A DNA stretch of 64,000 nt from Corynebacterium tuberculostearicum (GCF_030506365.1 NZ_CP073092.1:1798001-1862000), one strand, 5' to 3'; counted from the stretch's first letter, positions 21,571 to 31,194 are shown. Made by a program: numbers and translations. The notes: generated from the sequence alone by a model not told the origin.

Positions 21571-22881
21571 TTACTTCTCCTCGAATCGGGCGCGGATAGC
21601 CTCGCTGTGGGCGGGCAGCCCTTCGGCCTCCGCAAAGGCGATGACGTGCGGGGCAATCTCTTCCAACGCAGCTCGGTCATACTCAATAAGGTTGACCGGC
21701 CGCAGAAAGGTATGGGTAGAGAGGCCGGCAGAAAAGCGCGCCGTACCGGAGGTGGGCAATACGTGATTGGAGCCGGCCGCGTAATCTCCGAGCGGCACTG
21801 GAGCAAAGTCCCCTACAAAGATGGCACCGGCGTGCTTAATCCGCTCGGCCACCGCGCCGGGCTCTGCGGTGTGGATTTCCAGGTGCTCAGCGGCATAGGC
21901 ATTGGCCACCGCCACCGCTGCGTCCAGGGAATCGATCAACACAATTCCGGATTGCTCGCCGCCTAGAGCTTCGGCCGCCCGCTGCGCATGAGCGGTGGCG
22001 CCGTAGCGCGCCTCTACCTCTGTTTTCACACGCTGAGCCAGGCTTGGCGATGCCGTAATGAGCACACTCGCGGCCATCGGATCATGCTCGGCCTGGGAGA
22101 TGAGGTCATAGGCCACATACACCGGATTCGCGGTGTCATCAGCGATAATGGCGATTTCGGTCGGCCCGGCCTCGGCATCAGTGCCCACCACGCCGCGCAC
22201 CAACCTCTTGGCTGCGGTGACGAAGATATTTCCAGGACCGGTAATCATGTCCACCGGGGCTAGTTCGGCGTCATCATCGCCGTAGGCCATCAGCGCGATG
22301 GCTTGGCCGCCTCCTACCGCCCAGACCTCGTCCACGCCCAGCATCTGGCACACGGCCAGCACCGTGGGGTGCGGCAGACCGCCGAATTCCTTTTGTGGCG
22401 GCGAGGCTACCACTAAGCTTTCCGAGCCGGCCGCCTGTGCTGGCACGGCGTTCATAATCACCGAGGACGGATAGACCGCCTTGCCTCCCGGCACATATAG
22501 CCCAACGCGCTCGATGGGGCGAAAGACCTCGGTCACCGTGGCACCTGGTGCCAGCTCGGTGGTGTGCGCGGCCGGCTTTTGCTCGGCGTGAACCTTGCGA
22601 ACCCTCTCGATGGAGGCCTCAATCGCTTGGCGCACCTGCGGGTCTAGACCGGAAGCGGCCTTCTCCAACTCCGCTTGGGGCACCCGCAGATGGGCTGGAC
22701 GCACGCCATCGAATTGCTCGCCATAGTCCAAGGCCGCCGCCGCGCCTTCGTGACGTACTCGATGAACCAGCGGCGCCACCTTGTCCACCACGGCGGCGAC
22801 GTCGGTGCCACCGCGCGGCAAAACTCGCCGCAGCTGGGCGGGGCGCAGCTCTTGGCCACGCAAATCGATGGTGCGGAGCAT
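21571..22881 (-). CDS. hisD: Histidinol dehydrogenase, first gene of the his operon
   Basis: Two-step NAD-dependent oxidation of histidinol to histidine; Zn enzyme. The 436-residue protein begins [24 protein letters not shown] and contains [18 protein letters not shown], the [11 protein letters not shown] motif and the [11 protein letters not shown] strand, with the C-terminal [18 protein letters not shown] block. The start at 22881 is followed upstream by a 127-bp divergent region with an AT-rich patch (TTTAATAAC on the reverse strand) that may hold the operon promoter. No T-box or attenuator was recognised there. Confidence 0.98.
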   Translation of the reverse strand: MLRTIDLRGQELRPAQLRRVLPRGGTDVAAVVDKVAPLVHRVRHEGAAAALDYGEQFDGVRPAHLRVPQAELEKAASGLDPQVRQAIEASIERVRKVHAEQKPAAHTTELAPGATVTEVFRPIERVGLYVPGGKAVYPSSVIMNAVPAQAAGSESLVVASPPQKEFGGLPHPTVLAVCQMLGVDEVWAVGGGQAIALMAYGDDDAELAPVDMITGPGNIFVTAAKRLVRGVVGTDAEAGPTEIAIIADDTANPVYVAYDLISQAEHDPMAASVLITASPSLAQRVKTEVEARYGATAHAQRAAEALGGEQSGIVLIDSLDAAVAVANAYAAEHLEIHTAEPGAVAERIKHAGAIFVGDFAPVPLGDYAAGSNHVLPTSGTARFSAGLSTHTFLRPVNLIEYDRAALEEIAPHVIAFAEAEGLPAHSEAIRARFEEK

Positions 22882-23008
22882 TCCCGGATCCCCTTTTTGC
22901 CAATCGGATTTCTGTTATTAAACCAATATCCTAATGGCCAAACGCCAGCGAGGGGGCCGGTTTGGGCTATAGACTCGATGTCAACACAGCTTTAAGGTGG
23001 TGGCAGCG

Positions 23009-23905
23009 ATGAGCGAGATTGAACCCTCTCTTCTGCTCGCGCATGCCTGCACCATCGCCCGCGATAATGATGTTTCCTGCTGGACCCTGCCCACTGGCGA
23101 GCTACTCGTGCCGCATGCGGCCGGTGGCTCCACTTTCATTTTTGTAGACCAGCTGGAAGAACCGGTGCTCCACCTGCACACCAGCCCCCGCGGCGGCGTC
23201 GATCTCAGCGAGATCTCTGAGCTCGCGCACTTGGCCAACGAGTGGAATCACGATTGCCTCTCCCCGGCCGTCGTGGTTGATTATGACCAGCCCGACTGCG
23301 TGAGCGTGTCTGGCCATAGTTATCTGCCGGCCGACACCTCCCCCAGCCGCGAACAGCTCGCGGCATTCCTCCTACCGGCGCTGCGCAACGCGGAGGTCCT
23401 CATGGATCTGCTCGCTCAGTCGCACCCCGGCCTCGTGCGCGAAGCCTCACCGGAGCTTGCCCCGCTTGCCGACGCCCCCTTAGAACCCTTCACCCTCGAT
23501 AGCGTGGCCGAGATCCTGCCGCTTATCGGCATCCAACGCTTCCAAAGCGACGGCGCCACCGCCATCTACGCCTGGGTCAATGACGTCCTTTTCGCCTTCG
23601 CACTGGACAACGGGCCCAGCCTCATTCTCAAAGGGCATTGGGACCCCAGCCTGGACGAGGCGGAATTTACCCGGCTATTCCTCATTTGCAATGACTGGAA
23701 TCGCGCCCACCACGGCGCCGTGGCATTTTGCCACCACACCTCCGAGGGCCTGCAGGTGCGGATGGATGCCGCCACCATTACCGCCGCGGGACTTACCCGG
23801 CCGCAACTATTTAGCGCCATCGGCCGCGGGCTCAAGCACATCCTGCACGGCATCGATGACATCGCGCACGAAGTAACCGGCGCCTCCCCCGTCGAATGGC
23901 CTTAG
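23009..23905 (+). CDS. YbjN-like protein, probably two tandem domains
   Basis: About 298 residues, soluble, acidic. The C-terminal part (near 165-290) resembles YbjN-type sensory-fold proteins: QRFQSDGATAIYAWVNDVLFAF, a FTRLFLICNDWNRAHHG helix and LQVRMDAATITAAGL. The N-terminal part (near 12-130) has a matching pattern around TFIFVDQ and LAHLANEWNHD, suggesting an internal duplication. The ATG at 23009 is preferred over the upstream in-frame start at 22997 because AAGGTGG lies upstream; a TATAGA hexamer near 22970 could be the promoter. Function unknown; YbjN proteins are linked to bacterial cell-surface and secretion phenotypes in other organisms. Confidence 0.7.
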   Translation: MSEIEPSLLLAHACTIARDNDVSCWTLPTGELLVPHAAGGSTFIFVDQLEEPVLHLHTSPRGGVDLSEISELAHLANEWNHDCLSPAVVVDYDQPDCVSVSGHSYLPADTSPSREQLAAFLLPALRNAEVLMDLLAQSHPGLVREASPELAPLADAPLEPFTLDSVAEILPLIGIQRFQSDGATAIYAWVNDVLFAFALDNGPSLILKGHWDPSLDEAEFTRLFLICNDWNRAHHGAVAFCHHTSEGLQVRMDAATITAAGLTRPQLFSAIGRGLKHILHGIDDIAHEVTGASPVEWP

Positions 23906-23914
23906 ACGCGCGGA

Positions 23915-24400
23915 TCACCAATCCTCATCGGCGCTCACAAAGGCCGTGGACCAATAGGCAAACATCGCCATAAAGGGCGCTACCGCCCACGAGATGGCCG
24001 GGGAGAAATTTGGGGCGAACTCTACGACTTCCCCTGGGTTTTCTGGCGGATGCGTAGCAGTGACCCCGCCAAAGACATAAAACGACGCCGCCCCAGCCAG
24101 GGCACACACCCCGACCCACAGGAGCATCGACAAGCCCCGCCCTTGCCGGCGGAGATACGCGCCCAACCCCAAGAACAAACCAAGCAGGCCGGTAATGAGG
24201 GCAAAAGTGATAAAGGCGACGAACTGGGCGTTTCCCATCGCATCGATGGCATAGCCGCCGTCATCCACCTCATGGCCGGTAAGTGTCGGCCGGAAAAGCC
24301 CCCACAGCGCACCGGCCACGCCATACGCCAGGAGCGCACACGCGAGTAACCCCGCACCAAAACCTAGGGTGCGGGGTAACCGGAGTTTTAACAATGACAA
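23915..24400 (-). CDS. Conserved four-helix membrane protein
   Basis: About 161 residues with four hydrophobic helices. It starts KLRLPRTLGFGAGLLACALLAY and ends in a Trp-rich acidic stretch (STAFVSADEDW). The large outside loop with FRPTLTGHEVDDGGY and the TATHPPENPGEVVEFAPN segment is predicted extracellular. The frame is open to 24517, but no good start precedes the upstream lipoprotein stop. TTG 24400, one base past that stop, is taken as a coupled start; TTG 24394 is an alternative. The family is not recognised. Confidence 0.6.
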   Translation of the reverse strand: MSLLKLRLPRTLGFGAGLLACALLAYGVAGALWGLFRPTLTGHEVDDGGYAIDAMGNAQFVAFITFALITGLLGLFLGLGAYLRRQGRGLSMLLWVGVCALAGAASFYVFGGVTATHPPENPGEVVEFAPNFSPAISWAVAPFMAMFAYWSTAFVSADEDW

Positions 24401-24401
24401 C

Positions 24402-25196
24402 TTAGTTACAGAAGGTCCAGTTGCCGTTCTCGCGGCGGAAACGAACCGTAGACGTCTCGGTGCCCTCAGAATTGGACACGCTGACGGTTGCAGAAGCATC
24501 GTCGCCATTGACCACAACGTCGTTGACGGACTGCAGCTTGGTCGACTGCGGGATGGACTCCAGCTGGCCAGCGAACTTCTCTACCTCGGGGTTGCCACCG
24601 CCCTGCTGGCGCATGGTGTTGGCGTACTCAGCAAAGGACTGGTTCGGCAGGCTATCGACGTACTGCTGGTACTGGCCGAACTCCTGGGACTGCTCATCGC
24701 GGACTGCCTGGCAGGCGTGCTGCGGCATGTAGTTGAAGTATTCCTTCACATTATCGATCTCGTGCTGGCCGCGAACCAGCTGCTCGATGGCCTGCTTATC
24801 GCCATCATTAGCGGCCTGGCCGCCTTCGATCGGCTTGATATCCTTCGCTCCAGCGAAAGGATCCTCCCCATTGTTCAGCGGGTTGGCCAGCTGATCCGGA
24901 CCCTCGGCAGCGCCGTCCTCGCCTTCTTTGCCTTCTGCACCCGCAGCGGCGTCCTTCTTTTCGCCGTCCTTATTCTGATCCTTTTCTTTGTCTTTGTCCT
25001 TGTCCTTGTCCTCGGACTTATCGGCATCTTTGCCCTCGGACTTATCTGCAGACTTATCCTCAGAAGACTTGGATGCCGTGGTGGCGGCAGCCTTCTTGGA
25101 ATCGTCATTGTCATCCGAACCACACGCAGCCAAAGCCAGCGGGGTGACCAGCGCAACTGCGATGAGGGACTTCTTTGCAGGGGTCAAAAAGGACAA
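24402..25196 (-). CDS. Secreted lipoprotein with Lys/Asp-rich linker
   Basis: The 264-residue product has a lipoprotein signal peptide ending in the lipobox LALAAC (cysteine near residue 25). Residues about 30-95 are a low-complexity linker of Lys, Asp, Glu, Ser and Ala, with repeated KDKDKDKEK-type runs. The folded C-terminal part (about 130-264) contains YFNYMPQHACQAV and ends RRENGNWTFCN, with two cysteines that could form a disulfide and an SNTF2/DUF4878-like final strand pattern (VRFRRENGNWTFC). It lies directly upstream of the membrane protein gene. Role unknown. Confidence 0.78.
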   Translation of the reverse strand: MSFLTPAKKSLIAVALVTPLALAACGSDDNDDSKKAAATTASKSSEDKSADKSEGKDADKSEDKDKDKDKEKDQNKDGEKKDAAAGAEGKEGEDGAAEGPDQLANPLNNGEDPFAGAKDIKPIEGGQAANDGDKQAIEQLVRGQHEIDNVKEYFNYMPQHACQAVRDEQSQEFGQYQQYVDSLPNQSFAEYANTMRQQGGGNPEVEKFAGQLESIPQSTKLQSVNDVVVNGDDASATVSVSNSEGTETSTVRFRRENGNWTFCN

Positions 25197-25347
25197 GGGA
25201 AAGCTCCTGAATCAATCTTGCGAATGTGAAGCCACCCCAAGGGCGGCCTCTTATTTGTCTTCGCAATACTAACAACCCGACGATGGAAATGACATTGAGA
25301 CTCCGTTAAAAGAATCTGTGAACTACCGTCCCGCCCGGCCAAGTCCG

Positions 25348-25353
25348 TACAAT
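25348..25353 (+). promoter_or_regulatory. -10 hexamer of leaderless TetR-family gene
   Basis: TACAAT ends 7 nt before the GTG start codon at 25361, and there is no ribosome site, supporting the GTG start and a leaderless transcript. Confidence 0.55.
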
Positions 25354-25360
25354 TGCCAAG

Positions 25361-25900
25361 GTGCACATAAACCGCGAGAGTATTATCGACGCCGCTCTTT
25401 CCCTGCTTGATACCTACGGGCTTGGCGACGTCACCATGCGCCGCGTTGCTTCCTCCCTCGGCGTCGCCCCCGGCGCGCTCTACTGGCACATTGCCAATAA
25501 GCAGGCGCTCATTGCAGCCTTAGCGCAGGACATCATCTCCCCCGTTTCTGGGGAGTCGCTCGAGGATATCAGCCTCAATCTTCGTGATTTATTGCTCGCC
25601 CGCCGTGACGGCGCCGAGGTAGTCATTGCCGGCCTCTCCCTCCCGCAGGCCCCCGCCTGGGACCGCCTCTTGGCGGCCTTCACCGCTGCTGCCACGCGCA
25701 GCACCCTTGCTGCCGACAGCGCCCACCGCGCCGCCGCGCTCTCCGCCATTCACCTCGTGCTCGGCGCCACCTTGATGGAACAGTCCCAACGCCAGCTTGC
25801 AGAAACCACCGGCGAGACTCCCGCCGCAGATTATCGCGCAGACCTCATACGCGGCGTACGCATTATTAACGCTGGACTTACGCACGGCGCCGGTGACTAA
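25361..25900 (+). CDS. TetR-family transcriptional regulator
   Basis: A 179-residue repressor with an N-terminal HTH: RESIIDAALSLLDTYGLGDVTMRRVASSLGVAPGALYWHIANKQALIAALAQDI is the classic TetR block, given here only as the residues 5-55 region. The C-terminal ligand-binding domain has LSAIHLVLGATLMEQ. GTG 25361 is the start, with a -10 element 7 nt before it. It lies 21 bp upstream of glgX on the same strand, so it may be cotranscribed with and may regulate glycogen debranching; its ligand is unknown. Confidence 0.88.
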   Translation: MHINRESIIDAALSLLDTYGLGDVTMRRVASSLGVAPGALYWHIANKQALIAALAQDIISPVSGESLEDISLNLRDLLLARRDGAEVVIAGLSLPQAPAWDRLLAAFTAAATRSTLAADSAHRAAALSAIHLVLGATLMEQSQRQLAETTGETPAADYRADLIRGVRIINAGLTHGAGD

Positions 25901-25921
25901 AAAGTGGTTATGCTCGTGGGC

Positions 25922-28120
25922 ATGAACACTCCCGCCATGGACGCAGTCCCCACGCCCACCGAGAGCTACGGTCGCCAAATCTGGCCCGGCAAACCCACCC
26001 CACTGGGATCCACCTTCGATGGATCCGGCACCAACTTTGCCCTGTTTTCCGAGGTAGCAGACAAAGTCGAGCTCTGCCTCATCGACAAAGAAGGCAACGA
26101 AGAACGCATCGAAATGTCGGAGGTCACCGCCCATGTGTGGCATATTTACCTCCCCAATGTCACCCCTGGCCAGCGCTATGGCTACCGCGTCTATGGCCCC
26201 TATGAACCAGAAAACGGCCTGCGCTGCGACCCTTCCAAGCTCCTTGTAGACCCCTATGCCAGGGCGTTCGACGGCGAGTTCGACGGCGATGCCTCCCTTT
26301 ACTCCTATGACATTCATGCCGAGGAACCCGGCACCGGCCGCAACGAAGAAGACTCGCTGGGCCACACCATGCTGTCGGTGGTCATTAACCCCTTCTTTGA
26401 TTGGCGCAGCGACCACCGCCCCCATATTCCCGATAACGAAAAGGTCATCTACGAAACCCACGTCAAGGGTATGACCATGACCCATCCGGACGTGCCGGAA
26501 GAGCTCCGCGGCACGTATGCCGGCATGGCCCACCCTGCCGTCATTGACTACTTCAAAGAGCTTGGCGTTACCACCGTCGAGCTCATGCCCGTCCACCAAT
26601 TCCTGCAGGACGATCGCCTGCGCAACCTGGGCCTGCGCAACTACTGGGGCTATAACACCTTCGGCTTTTTCGCCCCTCACCATGACTATGCCTTTGCCAA
26701 GAAGCCGGGCGAGGTGGTCTCCGAGTTCAAGTCCATGGTTCGCGCCTTCCACGAGGCCGGCATCGAGGTCATCCTCGACGTGGTTTATAACCACACCGCC
26801 GAGGGCAATCACATGGGCCCGACCATTGCTTTCCGCGGCATCGACAATGGCGCCTACTATCGCCTCGTCGAGGGCGATGAGGCCCACTACATGGACTACA
26901 CCGGCACCGGCAATTCCCTCAATGTCCGCCACCCGCACTCGCTGCAGCTCATTATGGATTCGCTGCGCTACTGGGTTACGGAGATGCGTGTCGACGGCTT
27001 CCGCTTCGACCTGGCGGCGACCTTGGCGCGGGAGCTTGACGACGTCGACAAGCTCGCTACCTTCTTCGACCTAGTCCAGCAAGACCCCATTGTCAGCCAG
27101 GTTAAGCTCATCGCCGAGCCGTGGGACATCGGCCACGATGGCTACCAAGTGGGCAACTTCCCGCCGATTTGGAGCGAATGGAACGGCAAGTACCGCGATA
27201 CCGTGCGCGACTTCTGGCGCGGCGAGCCCGCTACCCTAGGTGAATTCGCCTCCCGCCTGACCGGCTCTTCGGACCTCTATGCCGATAATGACCGCCGCCC
27301 CACCGCCTCCATCAACTTCATCACCGCTCACGATGGGTTTACCTTGCGCGATCTTGTGTCCTATAACAACAAGCACAACGAGGCCAATGGCGAGGACAAC
27401 CGCGACGGCGAATCTTTCAACCGCTCCTGGAACTGTGGCGAGGAAGGCCCCACCGATAACGACGATATCCGCAAGCTGCGCCGCCGCCAGGCCCGCAACT
27501 TCCTGACCACTCTCCTGCTCTCCCAGGGCACTCCCATGCTCTCGCATGGCGATGAATTCGGCCGCACGCAGGATGGAAATAATAACGTCTACTGCCAGGA
27601 CAACGAGCTGTCGTGGATGGACTGGTCCATGCTGGAGGAAGAAAAATCTGCCGCGATGCTGGGCTTTACCAAGCGCGTGCTGTCCATTCGCAACCATCAC
27701 CCCGTCTTCCGCCGCAAGCGTTTCCTCGCCGGCGGCCCACTCGGCGCGGACGTCAAGGAACGCGATATCGCCTGGCTGGTTCCTTCGGGCCGCCTGATGA
27801 CCCAAGACGACTGGGACCACGACTTCGGCCGCGCCCTCATGGTCTACCTCAATGGCAATGCGATTACGGAAACGACCGCCCGCGGCGAGCGCATCACCGA
27901 TGATTCCTTCATCATGATTTTCAACTCCCACGACGGCGAAATCGAGTTCACCCTGCCCACCAAGGATCTCGGCGCTACGTGGCGGCTGATGGTCGATACC
28001 GCCGATTCCGGCGGCTACCCCGCGGAGGAAACCCTCATTGAGGCAGAGGGTACGATCACGGTGCAGCCGCGTTCAACGCTGATTCTGCGTCAGGTTGAAC
28101 CGCCCGTTTTCGATTCCTAG
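25922..28120 (+). CDS. glgX: Glycogen debranching enzyme (isoamylase type)
   Basis: Hydrolyses alpha-1,6 branches of phosphorylase-limit dextrin. The 732-residue GH13_11 protein has an N-terminal CBM48 domain (GSTFDGSGTNFALFSEVADKVELCL near residue 35) and the barrel motifs DVVYNHTAEG, VDGFRFDLA (nucleophile Asp), KLIAEPWDIG (acid Glu) and NFITAHDGFT (third Asp). The ATG at 25922 begins MNTPAMDAVPTP; earlier in-frame starts at 25904 and 25910 are less likely. It complements GlgP encoded at 3968. Confidence 0.96.
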   Translation: MNTPAMDAVPTPTESYGRQIWPGKPTPLGSTFDGSGTNFALFSEVADKVELCLIDKEGNEERIEMSEVTAHVWHIYLPNVTPGQRYGYRVYGPYEPENGLRCDPSKLLVDPYARAFDGEFDGDASLYSYDIHAEEPGTGRNEEDSLGHTMLSVVINPFFDWRSDHRPHIPDNEKVIYETHVKGMTMTHPDVPEELRGTYAGMAHPAVIDYFKELGVTTVELMPVHQFLQDDRLRNLGLRNYWGYNTFGFFAPHHDYAFAKKPGEVVSEFKSMVRAFHEAGIEVILDVVYNHTAEGNHMGPTIAFRGIDNGAYYRLVEGDEAHYMDYTGTGNSLNVRHPHSLQLIMDSLRYWVTEMRVDGFRFDLAATLARELDDVDKLATFFDLVQQDPIVSQVKLIAEPWDIGHDGYQVGNFPPIWSEWNGKYRDTVRDFWRGEPATLGEFASRLTGSSDLYADNDRRPTASINFITAHDGFTLRDLVSYNNKHNEANGEDNRDGESFNRSWNCGEEGPTDNDDIRKLRRRQARNFLTTLLLSQGTPMLSHGDEFGRTQDGNNNVYCQDNELSWMDWSMLEEEKSAAMLGFTKRVLSIRNHHPVFRRKRFLAGGPLGADVKERDIAWLVPSGRLMTQDDWDHDFGRALMVYLNGNAITETTARGERITDDSFIMIFNSHDGEIEFTLPTKDLGATWRLMVDTADSGGYPAEETLIEAEGTITVQPRSTLILRQVEPPVFDS

Positions 28121-28133
28121 AGAAAGGCCCCTC

Positions 28134-29465
28134 GTGTCATTTCCCGCGCACGGCGCACTCATCGATGTCACAGCGGATAAACTCGTGCTCCACCGCACCC
28201 TGCTGGCTACCAGCCTCGGTGCCCCCGCCACTGAAGATATCCCGCTTGAGTCCATCGACACCGTGCACGTGAGTGAACCGACCCCCACCGGCTTCGGCGC
28301 CCTGGACTTGGGCGCCGCCGGCACTATCGCCTTCGCCCCGCACCAAGACCCGCAGGCCGTCGCCCGCGCCATTTCCGCCGCACAGCGCGGCGAAGCACCC
28401 TCTTCCGCCGCCACCATCCCCGGCCTTGATTTCACTGCTGTGGACGTGGAAACGGCCAACGACAACTGGGGTTCTATCTGCCAAATAGGCGCGGTGCGCT
28501 TCCGCGATGGCCAGGAGACCGCCTCCCGGTCCTGGCTGTGCACCCCTCCACCAGGCCTCGAGCACTTCGCGGATATCAACGTCTCCATCCACGGCATTAC
28601 CGCGGACGATGTGGAAGGGGCGCCGGCATTTGCCGACGTCGCCAAGGAGCTCTTCGATTTCCTCGGCGGCGACGTGCTTGTCGCGCACAACGCCCAGTTT
28701 GATTCCACCGCACTGCGCTCCGGCCTGCTTACTGCTGGCGCCGAGGTGCCCACCGTGCCGCTGGCCTGCTCCCTCGCGCTGTCCCGCGATGCCTCCAAGG
28801 CCAAGGTCATTTCGGTACGCAACCATAAACTGCCCACCGTCGCCGCCCACCTGTCTGCGCCGGACTTCAGCCACCACGACGCCACCGAGGATGCCCGTGC
28901 GGCCGGCGAAATCATCGCCCGCTTGGCCGAGCGCTTCGGGCACACCGGCAGCATCCGCGACCTATTCACCGCACGCGAATTCACCTTGGGCCGCCTCGAT
29001 TCCGAGGACATCCTGCCTATCCTACGTGCCCACACCGCCCCCACCTCCGCCGCGGATCTCGGCGCTGGGACCGACTTCCGCGACCAGACCCGAGCGGCCG
29101 GCTCCGCACAGAAGAAGTCCCGCGGGCCCGCCCCGTGGCAGTCCGTCGCCACCCCGGACACAATCCCAGAGCCAAACCCCGACGCCGACCCGGACGGCGC
29201 ACTCTACGGCCAGCACGTCACCCTCACCGGCGATTTCGAGCCCTTTGATAAGGGCGTGCTGTGGCAGGGCATCGCCGAGCGTGGCGGCCAAGTGGCAAAG
29301 AACGTCACCAAAAAGTCCACCCTGCTTATCGTGGGCGAATGGGCAAAGAAGACCTCCAAGGAAAAGCGCGCGGAGGAGCTGCAGGCCAAGGGCCAAGAAA
29401 TCGACATCTGGCCGGCCGATAAGCTCTTTGCTGAGCTGCAACTCGACGCCGAGCCGCCCTTCTAG
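28134..29465 (+). CDS. DEDDh 3'-5' exonuclease with C-terminal BRCT domain
   Basis: The 443-residue protein has three parts: an N-terminal domain of about 90 residues (a PH-like or DUF-type strand-rich region), an exonuclease domain at about 95-270 with FTAVDVETAN (D-x-E), LVAHNAQFDSTAL and HDATEDARAAGE (H-x5-D), and after a Pro/Ala linker a BRCT domain at about 360-440 (LYGQHVTLTGDF, TLLIVGEW). This is the architecture of DNA polymerase III epsilon-like proteins of Actinobacteria, probably in DNA repair. GTG 28134 is supported by AGAAAGG about 7 nt upstream. Confidence 0.88.
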   Translation: MSFPAHGALIDVTADKLVLHRTLLATSLGAPATEDIPLESIDTVHVSEPTPTGFGALDLGAAGTIAFAPHQDPQAVARAISAAQRGEAPSSAATIPGLDFTAVDVETANDNWGSICQIGAVRFRDGQETASRSWLCTPPPGLEHFADINVSIHGITADDVEGAPAFADVAKELFDFLGGDVLVAHNAQFDSTALRSGLLTAGAEVPTVPLACSLALSRDASKAKVISVRNHKLPTVAAHLSAPDFSHHDATEDARAAGEIIARLAERFGHTGSIRDLFTAREFTLGRLDSEDILPILRAHTAPTSAADLGAGTDFRDQTRAAGSAQKKSRGPAPWQSVATPDTIPEPNPDADPDGALYGQHVTLTGDFEPFDKGVLWQGIAERGGQVAKNVTKKSTLLIVGEWAKKTSKEKRAEELQAKGQEIDIWPADKLFAELQLDAEPPF

Positions 29466-29483
29466 GCCCACCCCGGGAACCAA

Positions 29484-29547
29484 ACGGCGGTTTCTCCAGT
29501 CCAATAAAGGCGACCGCACCCTACCGCCACACTGGAGAAACCGCCGT
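29484..29547. repeat. 17-bp inverted repeat ending on the start codon of the next gene
   Basis: Arms 29484-29500 (ACGGCGGTTTCTCCAGT) and 29531-29547 are perfect reverse complements, separated by 30 nt. The downstream arm covers the first two bases of GTG 29546. There is no T-run, so it is a poor terminator; it could sequester the start region of the next gene or be a protein-binding site. Confidence 0.7.
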
Positions 29548-30163
29548 GACCGTCGCCCTGCGCCCGCCTCGTCCCACCACCGCAAACCTGCTGCCTGCGC
29601 TCTTTGCCCGCTCGTGGCTGAAAGAACAGCGGCTTTCTGACGACGGCTTCTGCGACTCCCTCGCCACCATCCAGCTCTCCCCCAGCCTGTCCATGGCTCT
29701 GGTCTTTCCCGGCAAGCAGACCTTTCGCCGGCTCAGTCACCGCGGCCTCGCGGACATGGATATCTCCGCGCGCCGAGCATGGAACCACGCCTCCCATAAC
29801 CTGCAGCGCGCCGCACTCGATTCGCAAGGGCTGCGCTTTTGGACCCGCCCCGCCGCCTGCGAGCTTCCTTCCGCCGCCCGTTTCGGTGGCTTGCAGGTCC
29901 GCTCCCACGGCGCACCGATTTCCTCCTGGATTGCCCACCCAGAGACCTTTACCGTGCTGGACAAGCACATGCGCCGCCTCCTGCGATCGCACTCCCTGAC
30001 CTACCTGGTGCCGGACTCCGCCACGCTCTTTGCCTTTGCCCACCTGCCGGACACCTATGCCCGCCAACTGGCCGCCGATGCCGTCGCGCGCGTGCCCCGC
30101 CATCGCACCGTGCTCCACCCACGCCCGCTAGTATGGTCTAACGGATTCCCGCGGGAGTTATGA
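29546..30163 (+). CDS. Hypothetical protein, 205 residues
   Basis: Not recognised. A basic, soluble protein rich in Arg, Pro and Ala with no signal peptide or membrane helix. It contains SWLKEQRLSDDGFCDSLATIQ and a C-terminal AFAHLPDTYARQLAADAVARV helix. The GTG start lies inside an inverted repeat and has no obvious ribosome site. It ends 10 bp before the alarmone synthetase gene, which has its own AAAGGAG site within this gene's last codons, so the two are probably cotranscribed. Codon third positions are GC-rich like neighbouring genes, supporting a real gene. Confidence 0.65.
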   Translation: MTVALRPPRPTTANLLPALFARSWLKEQRLSDDGFCDSLATIQLSPSLSMALVFPGKQTFRRLSHRGLADMDISARRAWNHASHNLQRAALDSQGLRFWTRPAACELPSAARFGGLQVRSHGAPISSWIAHPETFTVLDKHMRRLLRSHSLTYLVPDSATLFAFAHLPDTYARQLAADAVARVPRHRTVLHPRPLVWSNGFPREL

Positions 30164-30173
30164 AAGGAGCACC

Positions 30174-31172
30174 ATGCCGGAAAGTAGGATGTCGCGGCTG
30201 AGCAACCAGTACCACGACTGGGCGCGCAGCCACCCCACCGCCGCGGTGGACTTCCGCACCGCCATCGAGGACCTCCTCAATGACGCCGGCATCATCTTCG
30301 ACCGCGTCTCTACCCGCGTCAAAACCTGGCCCTCACTGAAGGCGAAGGCCAAAAAGCGCCGCGAGAACGGCGATTTTGTCTATCCCCAGCCCTGGCAAGA
30401 GATCCACGATGTGATGGGCGTGCGTGTGACGTTGTATCACTCCACCGCTATTCCAGAAGCGCTAGGCGTTTTTGGTGAATCCTTTAAGGTTGAACGCTCC
30501 GTTGACAAAGCGGCCGAGACTCGCATTTCCGGCGGCTTTGGCTACGGCTCCCACCACCTGGTGCTGACTGTGACCGAAGATAGCGCGGCTGCAATGGAAG
30601 AGCTCGCCGCCTACGTGGGCTGGACCTTTGAGGTGCAGATTCGCACCGTCCTGCAGCACGCGTGGGCGGAGTTTGAGCACGATATCCGCTATAAGCAGGG
30701 GCCGAACCCACCCTCGCCGGAGGTAGATCGTCTCTTTACCTTGGCCGCGGGGCTTATCGAGCTTGCAGACCAGCAATTCGATGAGATCGCCGCCCTCAAG
30801 GCCCCCGATACAGAAACCGACAAGGACGTCGAGCTTACCGCCGAGACCCTGCCGGGCGTGCTCGCCATCATCTTGGGTAATCGCTTCCCGCTCTCGCGCT
30901 CGGAGCACTACCGCTTCTTGGCGGAGCTCTTGGAGCAAAACGGCGTGCGCCACTTGGGTCAGCTTGAGCAGCTGCTGGATGATACCGCCATTGCTCACGT
31001 CCACGACGCCATGCGCTACCGCTTCCGCCCCGGCCAGGTGCGGCTTATCGACGACCTCCTGCTCAACAAATTTGGCAAGCAACACATCGAGGCCACCGCC
31101 GAATCCGGCGACCGCCCGGGCCGCAAGCGGCGGCTTACTGCGCGCCTGAAAGCGCTACGCGCCGCCCACTAG
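30174..31172 (+). CDS. relS: Small alarmone synthetase (RelA/SpoT synthetase domain)
   Basis: Makes (p)ppGpp or pGpp from ATP and a guanine nucleotide. The 332-residue protein lacks HD hydrolase, TGS and ACT domains. The synthetase domain (about 25-205) has VSTRVKTWPSLKAKAKKR near residue 44, the IHDVMGVRVTLY motif near 75, YGSHHLVL near 122 and FEVQIRTVLQHAWAEFEHD near 145. The C-terminal 120 residues are helical, with basic GDRPGRKRRLTARLKAL at the end. It matches by architecture and location the RelS protein of C. glutamicum. Start ATG 30174 follows AAAGGAG at 6 nt. Confidence 0.85.
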   Translation: MPESRMSRLSNQYHDWARSHPTAAVDFRTAIEDLLNDAGIIFDRVSTRVKTWPSLKAKAKKRRENGDFVYPQPWQEIHDVMGVRVTLYHSTAIPEALGVFGESFKVERSVDKAAETRISGGFGYGSHHLVLTVTEDSAAAMEELAAYVGWTFEVQIRTVLQHAWAEFEHDIRYKQGPNPPSPEVDRLFTLAAGLIELADQQFDEIAALKAPDTETDKDVELTAETLPGVLAIILGNRFPLSRSEHYRFLAELLEQNGVRHLGQLEQLLDDTAIAHVHDAMRYRFRPGQVRLIDDLLLNKFGKQHIEATAESGDRPGRKRRLTARLKALRAAH

Positions 31173-31194
31173 TCGCGCAGTATGTTTCGGTAAC

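Noticed and set aside
24369..25229. A 286-codon + strand frame with Leu/Val-rich runs
   Set aside because: It is antisense to the lipoprotein with the Lys/Asp linker, whose complement gives hydrophobic codons.
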